Assembly: GCA_002067755.1 (NCBI GenBank)
Contig: MVQH01000057.1
Coordinates: forward strand, 1-43,482
Length of the DNA stretch: 43,482 nt
Origin: Methanosaeta sp. PtaB.Bin018
GTDB taxonomy: Archaea; Halobacteriota; Methanosarcinia; Methanotrichales; Methanotrichaceae
Direction: 5' to 3'
Shown here in pieces: positions 34,987-43,104 of the stretch. Each line of letters starts with the position of its first letter. The first letter of the stretch is position 1. Below the pieces are notes generated by a model. It searched no databases. It was not told the origin of the DNA and was given only the letters and a program-made list of their open reading frames with translations. The translations under genes were made by a program, and so were the position numbers.

Positions 34987-35034
34987 AAGGTCGATTATGG
35001 AATGTCCTTCCCTACCCTACATCCAATCGACCTT
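34987..35034 (+). ncRNA. Perfect 10-bp-stem hairpin at predicted transcript start (mfnE leader or small RNA)
   Basis: AAGGTCGATT (34987-34996) pairs with AATCGACCTT (35025-35034). Above it GGA-a-TGT pairs with ACATCC directly adjoining, making about 16 paired positions with small bulges and a pyrimidine-rich loop CCTTCCCTACCCT. A TATA box lies about 25 bases upstream. It is 91 bases before the longer mfnE start. Similar in layout, but not in sequence, to the hairpin at 17162-17220. Confidence 0.42.
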
Positions 35035-35145
35035 GGCTACCATTGTTACCACTCCTCTGACCTATGGAATATACCTTTTCCATGCCATGATACATCTCCC
35101 AGTCCATCGAAGAGCCTAAAATACATGCTCGTCAATTCAAAGCCA

Positions 35146-35775
35146 ATGCATTTCTATGTATTAAAAGTGGGTGGCAGCCTCATAGCATCCTCAAGAGAGC
35201 TGATACGCTCTCTCTTTACGCTGGCCGATGAAGGCTACAGCTTTCTGGTAGTGCCAGGAGGGGGACCCATGGCAGACCTTGTTTGGGATCTCTTCATCCA
35301 GCACAAGCTCTCGGAGGAGGCTGCGCATTGGATGGCAATTTTGGCAATGGAGCAGTATGCACACTTTTTGGCAGATGGAACTGGCGCGCGGCTCACAAGA
35401 TATATCCGACGTCCCCATAGCGAATGTCCTGCAGTCGAGATACTCCTGCCGTATCAGGCTATGCAGGAGGACGACTTTGGGCTTGAGCATAACTGGAGCT
35501 ACACATCTGACTCAGTGGCGATGCTGGTAGCCTTTAGGCTCGGATCAGCCCTCATCAAGGCCACTGATGTGGACGGGGTCATCTTTGAGGGAGAGGTACA
35601 GGAGGAGTTATGTGCAAGCTCTCTGGTGGGAAAAGAGAGCTGCATCGATCAGGGCACCTTGTGTCTTCTGCAGGGATTGTGCAGGGGCGGAAGCATTTGG
35701 GTATTGAATGGCACTGACCCACAACAGTTCGTCTCGGCACTGAGAGGCGGCAGAGGGGGAACTATCATAAGATGA
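35146..35775 (+). CDS. mfnE: Amino-acid-kinase-family protein, probably MfnE of methanofuran synthesis
   Basis: 209 residues from ATG 35146. KVGGSLI at the start, [40 protein letters not shown] and ATDVDGVI are the pattern of the methanogen kinase MfnE, which phosphorylates the aminomethylfuran-methyl phosphate precursor to the diphosphate in methanofuran synthesis. The frame stays open far upstream, through non-coding DNA, so I take the start that gives the family N-terminus; a TATA-like CTAAAATA at 35117-35124 would make it leaderless. ATG 35125 is an alternative. Alternative identity: another aspartokinase-like enzyme. Confidence 0.82.
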   Translation: MHFYVLKVGGSLIASSRELIRSLFTLADEGYSFLVVPGGGPMADLVWDLFIQHKLSEEAAHWMAILAMEQYAHFLADGTGARLTRYIRRPHSECPAVEILLPYQAMQEDDFGLEHNWSYTSDSVAMLVAFRLGSALIKATDVDGVIFEGEVQEELCASSLVGKESCIDQGTLCLLQGLCRGGSIWVLNGTDPQQFVSALRGGRGGTIIR

Positions 35776-35832
35776 TCGTGTCATCAACGGCTAAATGCCA
35801 TTCGTTCTGCGTCCCGTCTGGCTATGGGAAGG

Positions 35833-35839
35833 TTTATAC
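35833..35839 (+). promoter_or_regulatory. TATA box of the zinc-ribbon/aEF-1beta operon
   Basis: TTTATAC, about 25 bases before a predicted start near 35861, with the GGAGATAAC ribosome site and ATG 35871 following. Confidence 0.55.
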
Positions 35840-35870
35840 AGTGAAATACATCAACCAAGAAGGAGATAAC

Positions 35871-36041
35871 ATGAAGGAAGAACTGCCAGAGAGATGCATA
35901 TCATGTGGCATTACGCTGACCGGCGTAGGCGGGACGAAGTTTCCCTGCCCAAGCTGCGGCACCGTGATCGCCAGATGCAACCGATGTAAGAAACAGAGCA
36001 ACGTTTATACCTGCAAAGCCTGTGGCTTTTCAGGGCCTTGA
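35871..36041 (+). CDS. Small archaeal zinc-ribbon protein (HVO_2753 family)
   Basis: 56 residues with four CxxC knuckles: CISCG, CPSCG, CNRC and CKACGFSGP. This two-zinc-finger layout ending in GFSGP is widespread in archaea and in a haloarchaeal member was tied to biofilm and swarming behaviour; it is thought to bind RNA or ribosome-associated factors. The frame opens far upstream at 35772 but ATG 35871 carries GGAGATAAC directly before it. It lies next to the aEF-1beta gene, a common archaeal pairing. Confidence 0.9.
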   Translation: MKEELPERCISCGITLTGVGGTKFPCPSCGTVIARCNRCKKQSNVYTCKACGFSGP

Positions 36042-36049
36042 GGTGGATT

Positions 36050-36319
36050 ATGGGAGACGCTGCAGTAAGAATGAAGATCATGCCGGAGAGCACGGACGTT
36101 GATCTGGCCAAGCTCACAGAAGATATCAAGAAAGCAGTACCAACCTTTGCCAGGCTACACGTCATCGAAGAGATGCCCATTGCATTTGGGCTTAAAGCTC
36201 TGATAGTAGTAACCATTATGGACGACAAAGGCGGCCACAGTCCGGATGAGATTGAAGCGGCTTTTGCCAAGCTTGTGGGCGTGGAGTCCGTTGAGGTAGA
36301 GGAGGTAGGGCTAATTTAA
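36050..36319 (+). CDS. ef1b: Elongation factor 1-beta (aEF-1beta)
   Basis: 89 residues, the usual length of archaeal EF-1beta. VRMKIMPESTDVDLAKL, EEMPIAFGLKALIV and the end GVESVEVEEVGLI are diagnostic. It exchanges GDP for GTP on EF-1alpha. ATG 36050 has GAGGTG at 5 bases; TTG 36038 is the longer reading. It follows the zinc-ribbon gene at 8 bp and the tRNA gene starts 30 bp downstream. Confidence 0.95.
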   Translation: MGDAAVRMKIMPESTDVDLAKLTEDIKKAVPTFARLHVIEEMPIAFGLKALIVVTIMDDKGGHSPDEIEAAFAKLVGVESVEVEEVGLI

Positions 36320-36349
36320 AGCCCCACACCATTTTAAGTCTGATGACAA

Positions 36350-36421
36350 GGGCTTGTAGATCAGTGGTAGATCGCCGCCTTCGCAAGGCGGAGGCCACGG
36401 GTTCGAATCCCGTCAAGTCCA
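36350..36421 (+). tRNA. tRNA-Ala (anticodon CGC)
   Basis: A full 72-base cloverleaf without intron: acceptor GGGCTTG with CAAGTCC, including the G3-U70 pair that marks alanine tRNAs, D stem GATC/GATC, anticodon stem CCGCC/GGCGG with loop TTCGCAA (anticodon CGC), T stem ACGGG/CCCGT with loop TTCGAAT, discriminator A at 36421. CCA is not encoded. It sits between aEF-1beta and the end of the cofE fusion. Confidence 0.97.
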
Positions 36422-36434
36422 TAAACAACTCTTG

Positions 36435-37598
36435 TCAGATCTTCAATCCCATGCACCTGCCAGTAAAAGCTCTTGGCAGAAGATCCTCTATTGATGCTAT
36501 CGCAGTGTCCCCTCTCAGATTTACCATGACGACCTGAATCTCTTTGCCAAACTCAATCAAGCTCTGACGGCATATCCCGCAAGGCGAGATTGGCTCCGGA
36601 GTATCTCCCACAACAGCTATGGCCTCAAACTCTCGCTCCCCTGATGCGATAGCTTTGGCCACAGCCGCCCTTTCAGCACAGATATCGGCCCCGGACGAGG
36701 CGTTCTCCATGTTGCCGGCTGAGTATATCCTGCCGCTCTTGCATAGAAGCGCAGCTCCAACTTTGAACCCTGAGTATGGGGCATAAGCATCATTCATCGC
36801 CTCCTTCGCCTGCTCAATGAGTTCATCATAGCCACCGGTGTAAGGCCTGGGACCTGAGCGAAGAGCTCCGAGGTACATGCACTCCTGGGGGGGTATGGTG
36901 GGTATCTCGCTTCTCACCTCTCGAATCGGCACGGGTGCATCTCTGATTATTACGGCTGGAATCCCTTCATCTCCTTCGCCCATCACTATTTGAGCGGCTG
37001 AAACGAGGTTATCGGCCACTGCCTTGCGTGTGATCTTCAGCTCTCTGCCGAAGAGGTCTTTTTGGCCGCGCGCGTCCTCGACCGCCTCCAGACCTGCACA
37101 TCCCAGGGCCACGCCCACGCATCCAAGTCGGAGAGGGTGAGTGCGACTGTCTCCGATTATGACGCCGATCTTCTTGCCTTCTGCCATTGCCTTGCGAATC
37201 TCCATCGCAGATTTTTGCGCATCGGCGGGAGAGAGAACCACGTGTCCAGGTGGCGCATTGGAGTTATCAATCCCAGCATTTGGATAGAGAAATCCCTTGT
37301 TCAGCGTGAGAACGACGCCAGGGATTCCACCAATTATCTCATCTGACTCGCGAAGTATGAGCTCCATCTCGCGCGGATCTTTTTGATACTTGGCTGCTAG
37401 GGTACAGGCTAGGTCGCCTGGCGAGATGTCCTCCAGCTTGAATACGCGTCCTTCCGATGTGGCTACAGTGCTCTCCGAAACTACGAGAATGTCTCCATCC
37501 TGCAAGCTAAGGCCTGCGGCTGCCATGCCTTTTTTCAGAGCCCCGACCAGATCGTCGCCGACTGCTATGAGATCCGTTTTTATCCCCAAAACTTGCAA
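36435..37598 (-). CDS. cofE: Fusion of F420-0:gamma-glutamyl ligase (CofE) and cytidine deaminase
   Basis: 387 residues from TTG 37598, which has GGTGA 5 bases upstream; GTG 37607 overlaps the DHPS-like stop. Residues 1-250 are CofE: VLGIKTDLIAVGDDL, ILVVSESTVATSEGR, GIDNSNAPPGHVVL and GDSRTHPLRLGCVGVALGCAG, which adds glutamate tails to F420-0 using GTP. Residues 255-385 are a complete small cytidine deaminase: AYAPYSGFKVGAAL, CAERAAV (Cys307, Glu309) and PCGICRQ (Cys340, Cys343), the zinc and proton-shuttle set. Both parts keep their active-site residues. CofE and deaminase are usually separate genes. Co-transcribed with the DHPS-like gene. Confidence 0.93.
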   Translation of the reverse strand: MQVLGIKTDLIAVGDDLVGALKKGMAAAGLSLQDGDILVVSESTVATSEGRVFKLEDISPGDLACTLAAKYQKDPREMELILRESDEIIGGIPGVVLTLNKGFLYPNAGIDNSNAPPGHVVLSPADAQKSAMEIRKAMAEGKKIGVIIGDSRTHPLRLGCVGVALGCAGLEAVEDARGQKDLFGRELKITRKAVADNLVSAAQIVMGEGDEGIPAVIIRDAPVPIREVRSEIPTIPPQECMYLGALRSGPRPYTGGYDELIEQAKEAMNDAYAPYSGFKVGAALLCKSGRIYSAGNMENASSGADICAERAAVAKAIASGEREFEAIAVVGDTPEPISPCGICRQSLIEFGKEIQVVMVNLRGDTAIASIEDLLPRAFTGRCMGLKI

Positions 37599-37603
37599 GA
37601 GAC

Positions 37604-38824
37604 TCACCTGTAGCGCTCAGGGCCATCTATCCGCCCGAGGACATCGTTTATGCAGCTCGCCACCTGCGGGAGGCGGAATGGCTGTCCTCTCAGGTTCTTC
37701 ACGAGGCCGCTGATCTGAGAGAGGGTGCCAAAGATTAAAACCTCTTTTGGCTGCTCGTCGCAGCGCAGAGCAAGTTTTGGGATGGCTGCGTCACCACCGC
37801 GAGCCAGCATCTCCTGCTTTATCACCAGGGCCTCCATGGAGCTCAAACCTTGCACAGAGAGGATCCGAAAGGAGCTTTTCTTTGCCAGGATTCCCATGCC
37901 ACGCTCATCGACTCCAGTGCGCTTGAAGGTCTCTGCAATGTCCTCGCCCTGCCCCAGGTATCCCAGTACCTCCACATTTATTTCATCGCACTCAGCGCTC
38001 GCCGGCCGCCCCCTTATCGCCTGAGCCATGCGAATGGTCTCAAGGCTTGCCGAGACATCATGCGTCCTGACGATGTGAGCTCCAAGGTAGACCGCGACTG
38101 CTGTTGCCGCCAGAGTGCCGCCCAGCCTGTCAAAAGGATCTTGCAATTTCAATGTCGCCCCGATAAAGGTCTTGCGGGAGAGCGCCGCAAGATACGGGCG
38201 ACCGAGAGAGCGCATTCGTCTGTAGCCATCTAAGATCGCCAGATCGTGCTCTGTAGTCTTTTCGGGTATCCATCTGCCGACCCCAGGGTCCAGGGTGATC
38301 TTGTGTAGAGATACGCCAGATCGAACTGCAGCCCTCACCCTCTCTCCAAGCAGAGGAATTATCTGGTCGAGCCCCAGTAGGTCGCCAGGCACCCGGTCGG
38401 AGGCCATGATGATGAGGGAGCCGTCATAATCGGCAACGGTTTTTGCCATCATAGGATCATGCAGCCCCGAGACATCGTTTATGCAGGCAGCGCCTAAACT
38501 TAGCGCCTCGGCTGCTATGCTCGCCCTTTGAGTATCTATGGATACATCGATGCTCAGGTTGTCCAGGATCTGCCTTAATGCCGGAATGAGCCGCTCCCGC
38601 TCCTCAGCCTCGTCCACGGTAGGCGATCCTGGTGCGGTAGAGACGGCACCGATATCTATCAGGTCTGCACCCTCGGACTGCATGGCCAGGGCCTTCGAGA
38701 GCGCATCGTCCGGGCAGGCCACAGAGCCCTTGTAAAAGGACTCACGGCTCAAGTTGATGACGCCCATCGACCTCACAGGCTGCATGTCTCCTACGGCGAC
38801 CTTTCCAATAATGCCCTTTATCAC
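37604..38824 (-). CDS. Dihydropteroate synthase-like protein with extra C-terminal domain
   Basis: 406 residues. The first 270 are a TIM-barrel pterin-binding domain: MGVINLSRESFYKG, GADLIDIGAVSTAPGS, SIDTQRASIAAEAL, INDVSG and LDPGVGRW. Methanogens make no folate from p-aminobenzoate by the bacterial route, so these proteins are thought to act in methanopterin synthesis or related C1 work; the reaction is unproven. The last 130 residues are a separate domain that I do not recognise. GTG 38824 has GGAGAC 8 bases upstream. It ends in an overlap with the cofE fusion. Confidence 0.85.
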   Translation of the reverse strand: MIKGIIGKVAVGDMQPVRSMGVINLSRESFYKGSVACPDDALSKALAMQSEGADLIDIGAVSTAPGSPTVDEAEERERLIPALRQILDNLSIDVSIDTQRASIAAEALSLGAACINDVSGLHDPMMAKTVADYDGSLIIMASDRVPGDLLGLDQIIPLLGERVRAAVRSGVSLHKITLDPGVGRWIPEKTTEHDLAILDGYRRMRSLGRPYLAALSRKTFIGATLKLQDPFDRLGGTLAATAVAVYLGAHIVRTHDVSASLETIRMAQAIRGRPASAECDEINVEVLGYLGQGEDIAETFKRTGVDERGMGILAKKSSFRILSVQGLSSMEALVIKQEMLARGGDAAIPKLALRCDEQPKEVLIFGTLSQISGLVKNLRGQPFRLPQVASCINDVLGRIDGPERYR

Positions 38825-38843
38825 AGCTAATGTCTCCGAATAT

Positions 38844-39629
38844 CTATTCCGACAGTCTCAGCATGATGCCTGTCCTTCTTGCTCTCTCTATGGCTCTGTC
38901 GAAAAGTATCAAGCCAACGACCAGGTAAAGGCCTGCAAGCGTTGCTCCAAGAACTAAATTGTGCTGTTCTGGGATAAATACCGACCTGTAATATTCCAGA
39001 AAATATGTCAGTGGTATGGCTCTGGCTGCAGCCTGCAGCGGCAAGGGCAGCACATCAACAGGATAGTAAATTCCGCTGACGAGCAGGATCAAACCGCTGA
39101 GGCTCCACGCAGCCACATCAGCCTTCTGGCCAAAGGTGAGGATGGAGATGCATACGATGATGCCGATGATAGCCGAGACGGCGAATACTCCTGCCAGAAA
39201 TATGAGCACCGGCAGAAGCCCTCCTGCCAGGAAATTGAAGCCGAAGAGGTAGTGGCTGACGACCACCAGGATGAAGAACACGACGCTTCCCCGGACGATG
39301 CCGAATAGCAGTGCCCCGAAGACCAGGTGATAGCTTCGTACAGGCGCGATGAAGGTGTTCTTTATGCTCTTGGACCACATATCAAACAAGAGAACGTAGG
39401 CTACATCTATCTGCGCCACCTGAAGGATGGTGAGAGCTATGGCCCCCACCAGCAGAAAGGAGACCATTCCCTCATCGACCTTCAGAAACTTCGTCAACAA
39501 GCCGATTGAGAGCAGGCTGATCATGGGCCAGAAGAAGATCTCGAAGATGGTGAAGATGTTCCTCCGGGAGATGATCCAGTTCTTGTAGGCAGAGGCCAGG
39601 TATTTATTCAGCTTACCGCGCCAGTTCAA
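38844..39629 (-). CDS. ABC-2-type transporter permease
   Basis: 261 residues, six hydrophobic segments. IFFWPMISLLSIGLL, the long middle helices and SGIYYPVDVLPLPLQAAARAIPLTYFLEYYRS are the ABC-2 membrane-domain pattern seen in NodJ/DrrB-type exporters. TTG 39629 overlaps the ATPase stop and has GGAGGAC at 8 bases. It forms an exporter with the ATPase gene; cargo unknown. Confidence 0.9.
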   Translation of the reverse strand: MNWRGKLNKYLASAYKNWIISRRNIFTIFEIFFWPMISLLSIGLLTKFLKVDEGMVSFLLVGAIALTILQVAQIDVAYVLLFDMWSKSIKNTFIAPVRSYHLVFGALLFGIVRGSVVFFILVVVSHYLFGFNFLAGGLLPVLIFLAGVFAVSAIIGIIVCISILTFGQKADVAAWSLSGLILLVSGIYYPVDVLPLPLQAAARAIPLTYFLEYYRSVFIPEQHNLVLGATLAGLYLVVGLILFDRAIERARRTGIMLRLSE

Positions 39630-40545
39630 GAAATACGTCCTCCAGATCGGGCTGCATTATGATTATATCCAGAATCCTTGCTTTGGCAAAGTGCTTGACG
39701 ATCATGTCCAGGTTCTCAGCGCTCCTGTCGATCATCATCTCCACCCTTCCGGGCGCTGAAAAGACGTTTATGACGCCGGGCAACCTCTCAAGCTCCGCGA
39801 GGCCGACACTGCCCTCGTACAATACAGTCACCTTCTCGCCCAGGCCGAGCTGGTTCTTCAGGTTCTGGGGCGTGTCCAGGGCCACGATCTCACCCTTGCG
39901 CAGGAATGCAATTCTGTCGCAGAGCATCTCTGCCTCGGGCATGTAGTGCGTGGAGAGCACTACGGAGATCTCCTCTTCCTCATGGATTCTCTGGATCAGC
40001 TGGCGCGTCTTCATGGAGATGTCGGGATCAAGGCCGGTGGTGGGCTCGTCCAGGAACAGAAGCCTCGGCCGATTGAGCATGGCCTTGGCCAGAGACAGGC
40101 GCTGCTTCAAGCCCGTTGAGAGGTCCTCAAACTTCATATCCTGAAAATCTCCAAGCTCAAAGGCATCTATTTGATCTCTTACGGTCTGCGAGAGGGCAGG
40201 ACCATACAGGCCGTAGAGCATCCCAAAATGGCGTAAATTCTCTTTTACTGTCAGGCTCCATGGAAAGTTGGGCTTAGCAGTGCTGATGTTTATCAATTTA
40301 CGAATTTCGTCCCGGCCCTTATGCGCATCCAGGCCGAGTATGCGCAGCCTTCCGACCTCCGGGTAGATCAAAGTTGAGAAGATCGATATGAGGGTTGTCT
40401 TTCCCGATCCATTCGGCCCGAGGAGACCGAAGATCTCTCCGGTTTCGACCTCCATGGATATGTCCTTTAGCACAGTGGTGGTGGCCCCAAAAAATCTCCG
40501 GTAGCTCTTGCAAATCCCCTGTGCCTGTACAGGTTTTTCTCCCAT
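39613..40545 (-). CDS. ABC transporter ATPase subunit (ABC-2 partner)
   Basis: 310 residues. Walker A GPNGSGKTT (about 43-51), signature LSTGLKQRLSL in place of LSGGQ, Walker B LLFLDEPTTGLDP, H-loop STHYMPEAE, and a C-terminal extension of about 85 residues that is usual in DrrA-like subunits. It drives the permease encoded next, by 17-bp overlap. Follows the exported-protein gene by 2 bp. Confidence 0.94.
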   Translation of the reverse strand: MGEKPVQAQGICKSYRRFFGATTTVLKDISMEVETGEIFGLLGPNGSGKTTLISIFSTLIYPEVGRLRILGLDAHKGRDEIRKLINISTAKPNFPWSLTVKENLRHFGMLYGLYGPALSQTVRDQIDAFELGDFQDMKFEDLSTGLKQRLSLAKAMLNRPRLLFLDEPTTGLDPDISMKTRQLIQRIHEEEEISVVLSTHYMPEAEMLCDRIAFLRKGEIVALDTPQNLKNQLGLGEKVTVLYEGSVGLAELERLPGVINVFSAPGRVEMMIDRSAENLDMIVKHFAKARILDIIIMQPDLEDVFLELAR

Positions 40546-40547
40546 TG

Positions 40548-41513
40548 CTACCTTCGTCTCCCAAGCCTTCGCATCAGATCTCGCCTTTTTTGGATTACAA
40601 AAATGGATGCTATCAATATTCCGAGCATTGGCACCGCAAGGTTCCAGAGAGATCTGCCTGATCTCTTTACGGTTACAGGAAATGAGAGCATGTCTATGCC
40701 TTCATCTGAGATGATCTCGCAGCCAAGCTGGTAGTCCTGCCAGCTTGCATTCCCGTCTACTCGCACTGAAAAGCTGGCCACTGCCATGGCTCCAGGCAAC
40801 AAGTCCCCCAATGCAGATGCTCCTGTATCGTCGTGAAATGGAGGCGTGACTACGAGGCGAGCTGAGCAGTTGTGAAGAGCGTATGAACCATCATTCTCGA
40901 TTATGGTCATCAGCGTTCTGCGATCCCCTAAAACGAGATCGGACTTCGTTCCCAGGATCCTCAGCGGACTGGGTGTGCCAACGACATACACCCCGATGCT
41001 CAGACTTATGTTTTCCGGCTGCAGGAGAGGCGAACTATCCCCATTGCTCACGCTCACATCAGCCTGGCGCAGAAAATCCAGGCGGAGGGGGAGGGCATAC
41101 CAGCCGCGGGCTTCGTCTCCAACAGAGATGTTGAACTCCAGATCGGCCAGTGAGCCCGATGGCAATGACCCTATGTGCTGCGGCCCCGATCCGACCTTTA
41201 CCGGACCTGCTCCTTCCAGGACAGCAGTGATGCTGAAAGCATCGATGCTGTGCATCTCCTCGGACATCTCATCGAGAACGTCTTCCTTCGAACCGTTGCC
41301 GCTTATCGGCACAAGCTCCTTTAGCCTGCCGTGGTTGGCCAGAGTTATTTGGAGGAGAGAGCCTCCCCGGTAAAGGACTGGATTTGCAACTGAAGCATTG
41401 AGATGAGGCTGTCCAATGGCTTTGTAGTGATCGTCTGCAAAAAACATGAGATCATCTGCCAGGCAGGCTGAGCAGAGAAGAAACAGAGTGCAGACGATCC
41501 CCAGGAGTTTCAT
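40548..41513 (-). CDS. Exported protein with COG1361/CARDB-like domains and C-terminal membrane anchor
   Basis: 321 residues: signal peptide (to about 19), a beta-rich outer part with two domains (YRGGSLLQITLANHG and LVLGDRRTLMTIIENDGSYALHNCSARLVVTPPF are CARDB-like strands), a membrane helix near 295-312 and a short basic tail. In Methanosarcinales such genes often sit beside an ABC-2 ATPase and permease, as here, so it may be the outer partner of that exporter. A perfect palindrome CCTTAATTAAGG (41538-41549) acts as a likely TATA box 25 bases before ATG 41513, which would be leaderless. Confidence 0.75.
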   Translation of the reverse strand: MKLLGIVCTLFLLCSACLADDLMFFADDHYKAIGQPHLNASVANPVLYRGGSLLQITLANHGRLKELVPISGNGSKEDVLDEMSEEMHSIDAFSITAVLEGAGPVKVGSGPQHIGSLPSGSLADLEFNISVGDEARGWYALPLRLDFLRQADVSVSNGDSSPLLQPENISLSIGVYVVGTPSPLRILGTKSDLVLGDRRTLMTIIENDGSYALHNCSARLVVTPPFHDDTGASALGDLLPGAMAVASFSVRVDGNASWQDYQLGCEIISDEGIDMLSFPVTVKRSGRSLWNLAVPMLGILIASIFVIQKRRDLMRRLGRRR

Positions 41514-41537
41514 GTTATCTTGGGATTAACTTGCATC

Positions 41538-41549
41538 CCTTAATTAAGG
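41538..41549 (-). promoter_or_regulatory. Palindromic TATA box of the ABC-2 operon
   Basis: CCTTAATTAAGG, perfect 12-bp palindrome in the 36-bp gap between znuB and the CARDB-like gene, centred 30 bases before ATG 41513. No ribosome site follows, which fits a leaderless start. Confidence 0.55.
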
Positions 41550-42356
41550 CTATCTGGTGAGGGCGATGCTCAGGAAGAACACAACTGCTGCTGTCAGGAT
41601 TATGGTTGCCCCAGAGGGGACGTTCAGCAGATAGGAGACCATCAAGCCTGCTGTCACAAAGACGGCTCCAAGAAGCGCCGACCCGGCCATGATGCCTGTT
41701 ATGCTCTTCATATGCTGCCTGCTGATGGCTCCAGGAATTGTGAGCAGGGCTATGACCATTATTATTCCTACTATCTTGATCAAGACCACAACGCTGAAGG
41801 CAACCATGCAGAGCAAGAGGAGTCGCAATCTTTGCACAGGAAGGCCGATGGCCTCTGCGTAAGCTGGATCGAAGCTCAGGATGAGAAATTCCTTGTAGAG
41901 CAGGAATACCAGGATCAGGACGGACAGGGTGAGTGCCAGGATAAGGGAGACGTCGTTCCAGGTCACCGCCAGGATGTTGCCGAAGAGGTAACCATAAAGA
42001 TCTTTGGCATAGCCCTTGCTCAGGCTCATGAAAATTATTCCGAGAGCCATTCCTGTGGCAAGAAAAACACCGATGGCAGTGTCCTCAGAGACACGCGAGC
42101 GAGAGCTGACGGTGCCAATACCCAGGGCGGTTAAAACTGCCGAGGCTATTCCAAAGCCCAAGGGGTCCATGCCCAGGAGATAGCCAAAACCGATCCCTCC
42201 AAAGGCAGCATGGGCGATGCCATCGCTTATGAATACAATTTTATTTAATATTACGTATATCCCTATTATGCTACATAGCACCGATGCGACGAGGCCTGCT
42301 GCGAGGGCGCTGCGCATGAAGTCGTACTGGAGAAAATCAATTTGAAGCTCAATCAT
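41550..42356 (-). CDS. znuB: Metal ABC transporter permease (ZnuB/MntB type)
   Basis: 268 residues with about eight membrane helices. IGIYVILNKIVFISDGIAHAAFGGIGFGYLLG and ILSFDPAYAEAIGLPV are ABC-3 permease landmarks, and KIVGIIMVIALLTIPGAISRQ the coupling region. Transports zinc or manganese. It overlaps the ATPase gene by 8 bp. Confidence 0.93.
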   Translation of the reverse strand: MIELQIDFLQYDFMRSALAAGLVASVLCSIIGIYVILNKIVFISDGIAHAAFGGIGFGYLLGMDPLGFGIASAVLTALGIGTVSSRSRVSEDTAIGVFLATGMALGIIFMSLSKGYAKDLYGYLFGNILAVTWNDVSLILALTLSVLILVFLLYKEFLILSFDPAYAEAIGLPVQRLRLLLLCMVAFSVVVLIKIVGIIMVIALLTIPGAISRQHMKSITGIMAGSALLGAVFVTAGLMVSYLLNVPSGATIILTAAVVFFLSIALTR

Positions 42357-43104
42357 GTCTCCTCAAAACCCGATGGGGCGTGCCATGTGCGATCATCTCC
42401 ACAGGGCAGCCGTAGGCCTTCTCGATGTCCTCGCGGGCCAGCTCCCCAGAGCCATGGTAATAGAGCCGCTGATTCAAGCAGGCGATTTTTTTCACATGGG
42501 TGGAGACTGCTGTGATGTCGTGTGACACCAGCACAATTGCAATGCCCATATCGCGATTAAGGTGAGAGAGAAGATCGTAAAACTCAGTCTGCTGGGCCGA
42601 GTCCACTCCGGATGTTGGCTCGTCGAGCAACAGCAGCCTCGGATCTGAAACAAGGGATCGCGCCACAAAGACCCTCTGCTGCTCGCCTCCAGAGAGAGAG
42701 CCAATCTCGCGCTCTGCATGGCCGCCCATTCCAACGGCCTCCAAGGCCCGCATTGCAGCATCGCGGTCCTCGCGGCCATAGCGCCGCAGCAGGCCGACAC
42801 GGCTGTATCTTCCCATGAGAACAACTTCCAGGGCTTTGACTGGAAAGCTCTGATCGAAGAGGGTTTTCTGGGGCATGTAGCCGATCTGGCCGCGCGCATC
42901 CTTGGGAGACCTGCCAAATATCAAAACTGTGCCTCGGTCGGGTTTGATGAGGCCAAGCATGACCTTGATGAGCGTGGACTTCCCGCCGCCGTTCGGTCCG
43001 ATCAGGCCCAGGAAATCGCCCTCCTCAAGATCCAGGTTTATGTCCTCAAGGACTGGGTGTGTCCTGTAGCAGACCCACAGGCCGCGAATTGATACGATAT
43101 TCAT
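42349..43104 (-). CDS. znuC: Metal ABC transporter ATPase (ZnuC/MntA type)
   Basis: 251 residues. Walker A GPNGGGKST (about 36-44), Q-loop YMPQKTLFDQSFPV, signature LSGGEQQRVFVARSL, Walker B LLLLDEPTSGVD, H-loop VSHDI, and the C-terminal CLNQRLYYHGSG typical of zinc/manganese importers. Its ATG overlaps the stop of the binding-protein gene by one base, and its own end overlaps znuB. Confidence 0.95.
   Translation of the reverse strand: MNIVSIRGLWVCYRTHPVLEDINLDLEEGDFLGLIGPNGGGKSTLIKVMLGLIKPDRGTVLIFGRSPKDARGQIGYMPQKTLFDQSFPVKALEVVLMGRYSRVGLLRRYGREDRDAAMRALEAVGMGGHAEREIGSLSGGEQQRVFVARSLVSDPRLLLLDEPTSGVDSAQQTEFYDLLSHLNRDMGIAIVLVSHDITAVSTHVKKIACLNQRLYYHGSGELAREDIEKAYGCPVEMIAHGTPHRVLRRHD

Noticed and set aside
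34867-35145. N-terminal extension of mfnE
   Set aside because: The open frame passes through a promoter and hairpin region and overlaps the nudix gene; the family N-terminus begins at 35146.
36338-36421. C/D box RNA near the tRNA (TGATGA at 36341)
   Set aside because: No matching D box or guide region at a suitable distance; the sequence is explained by the tRNA leader.
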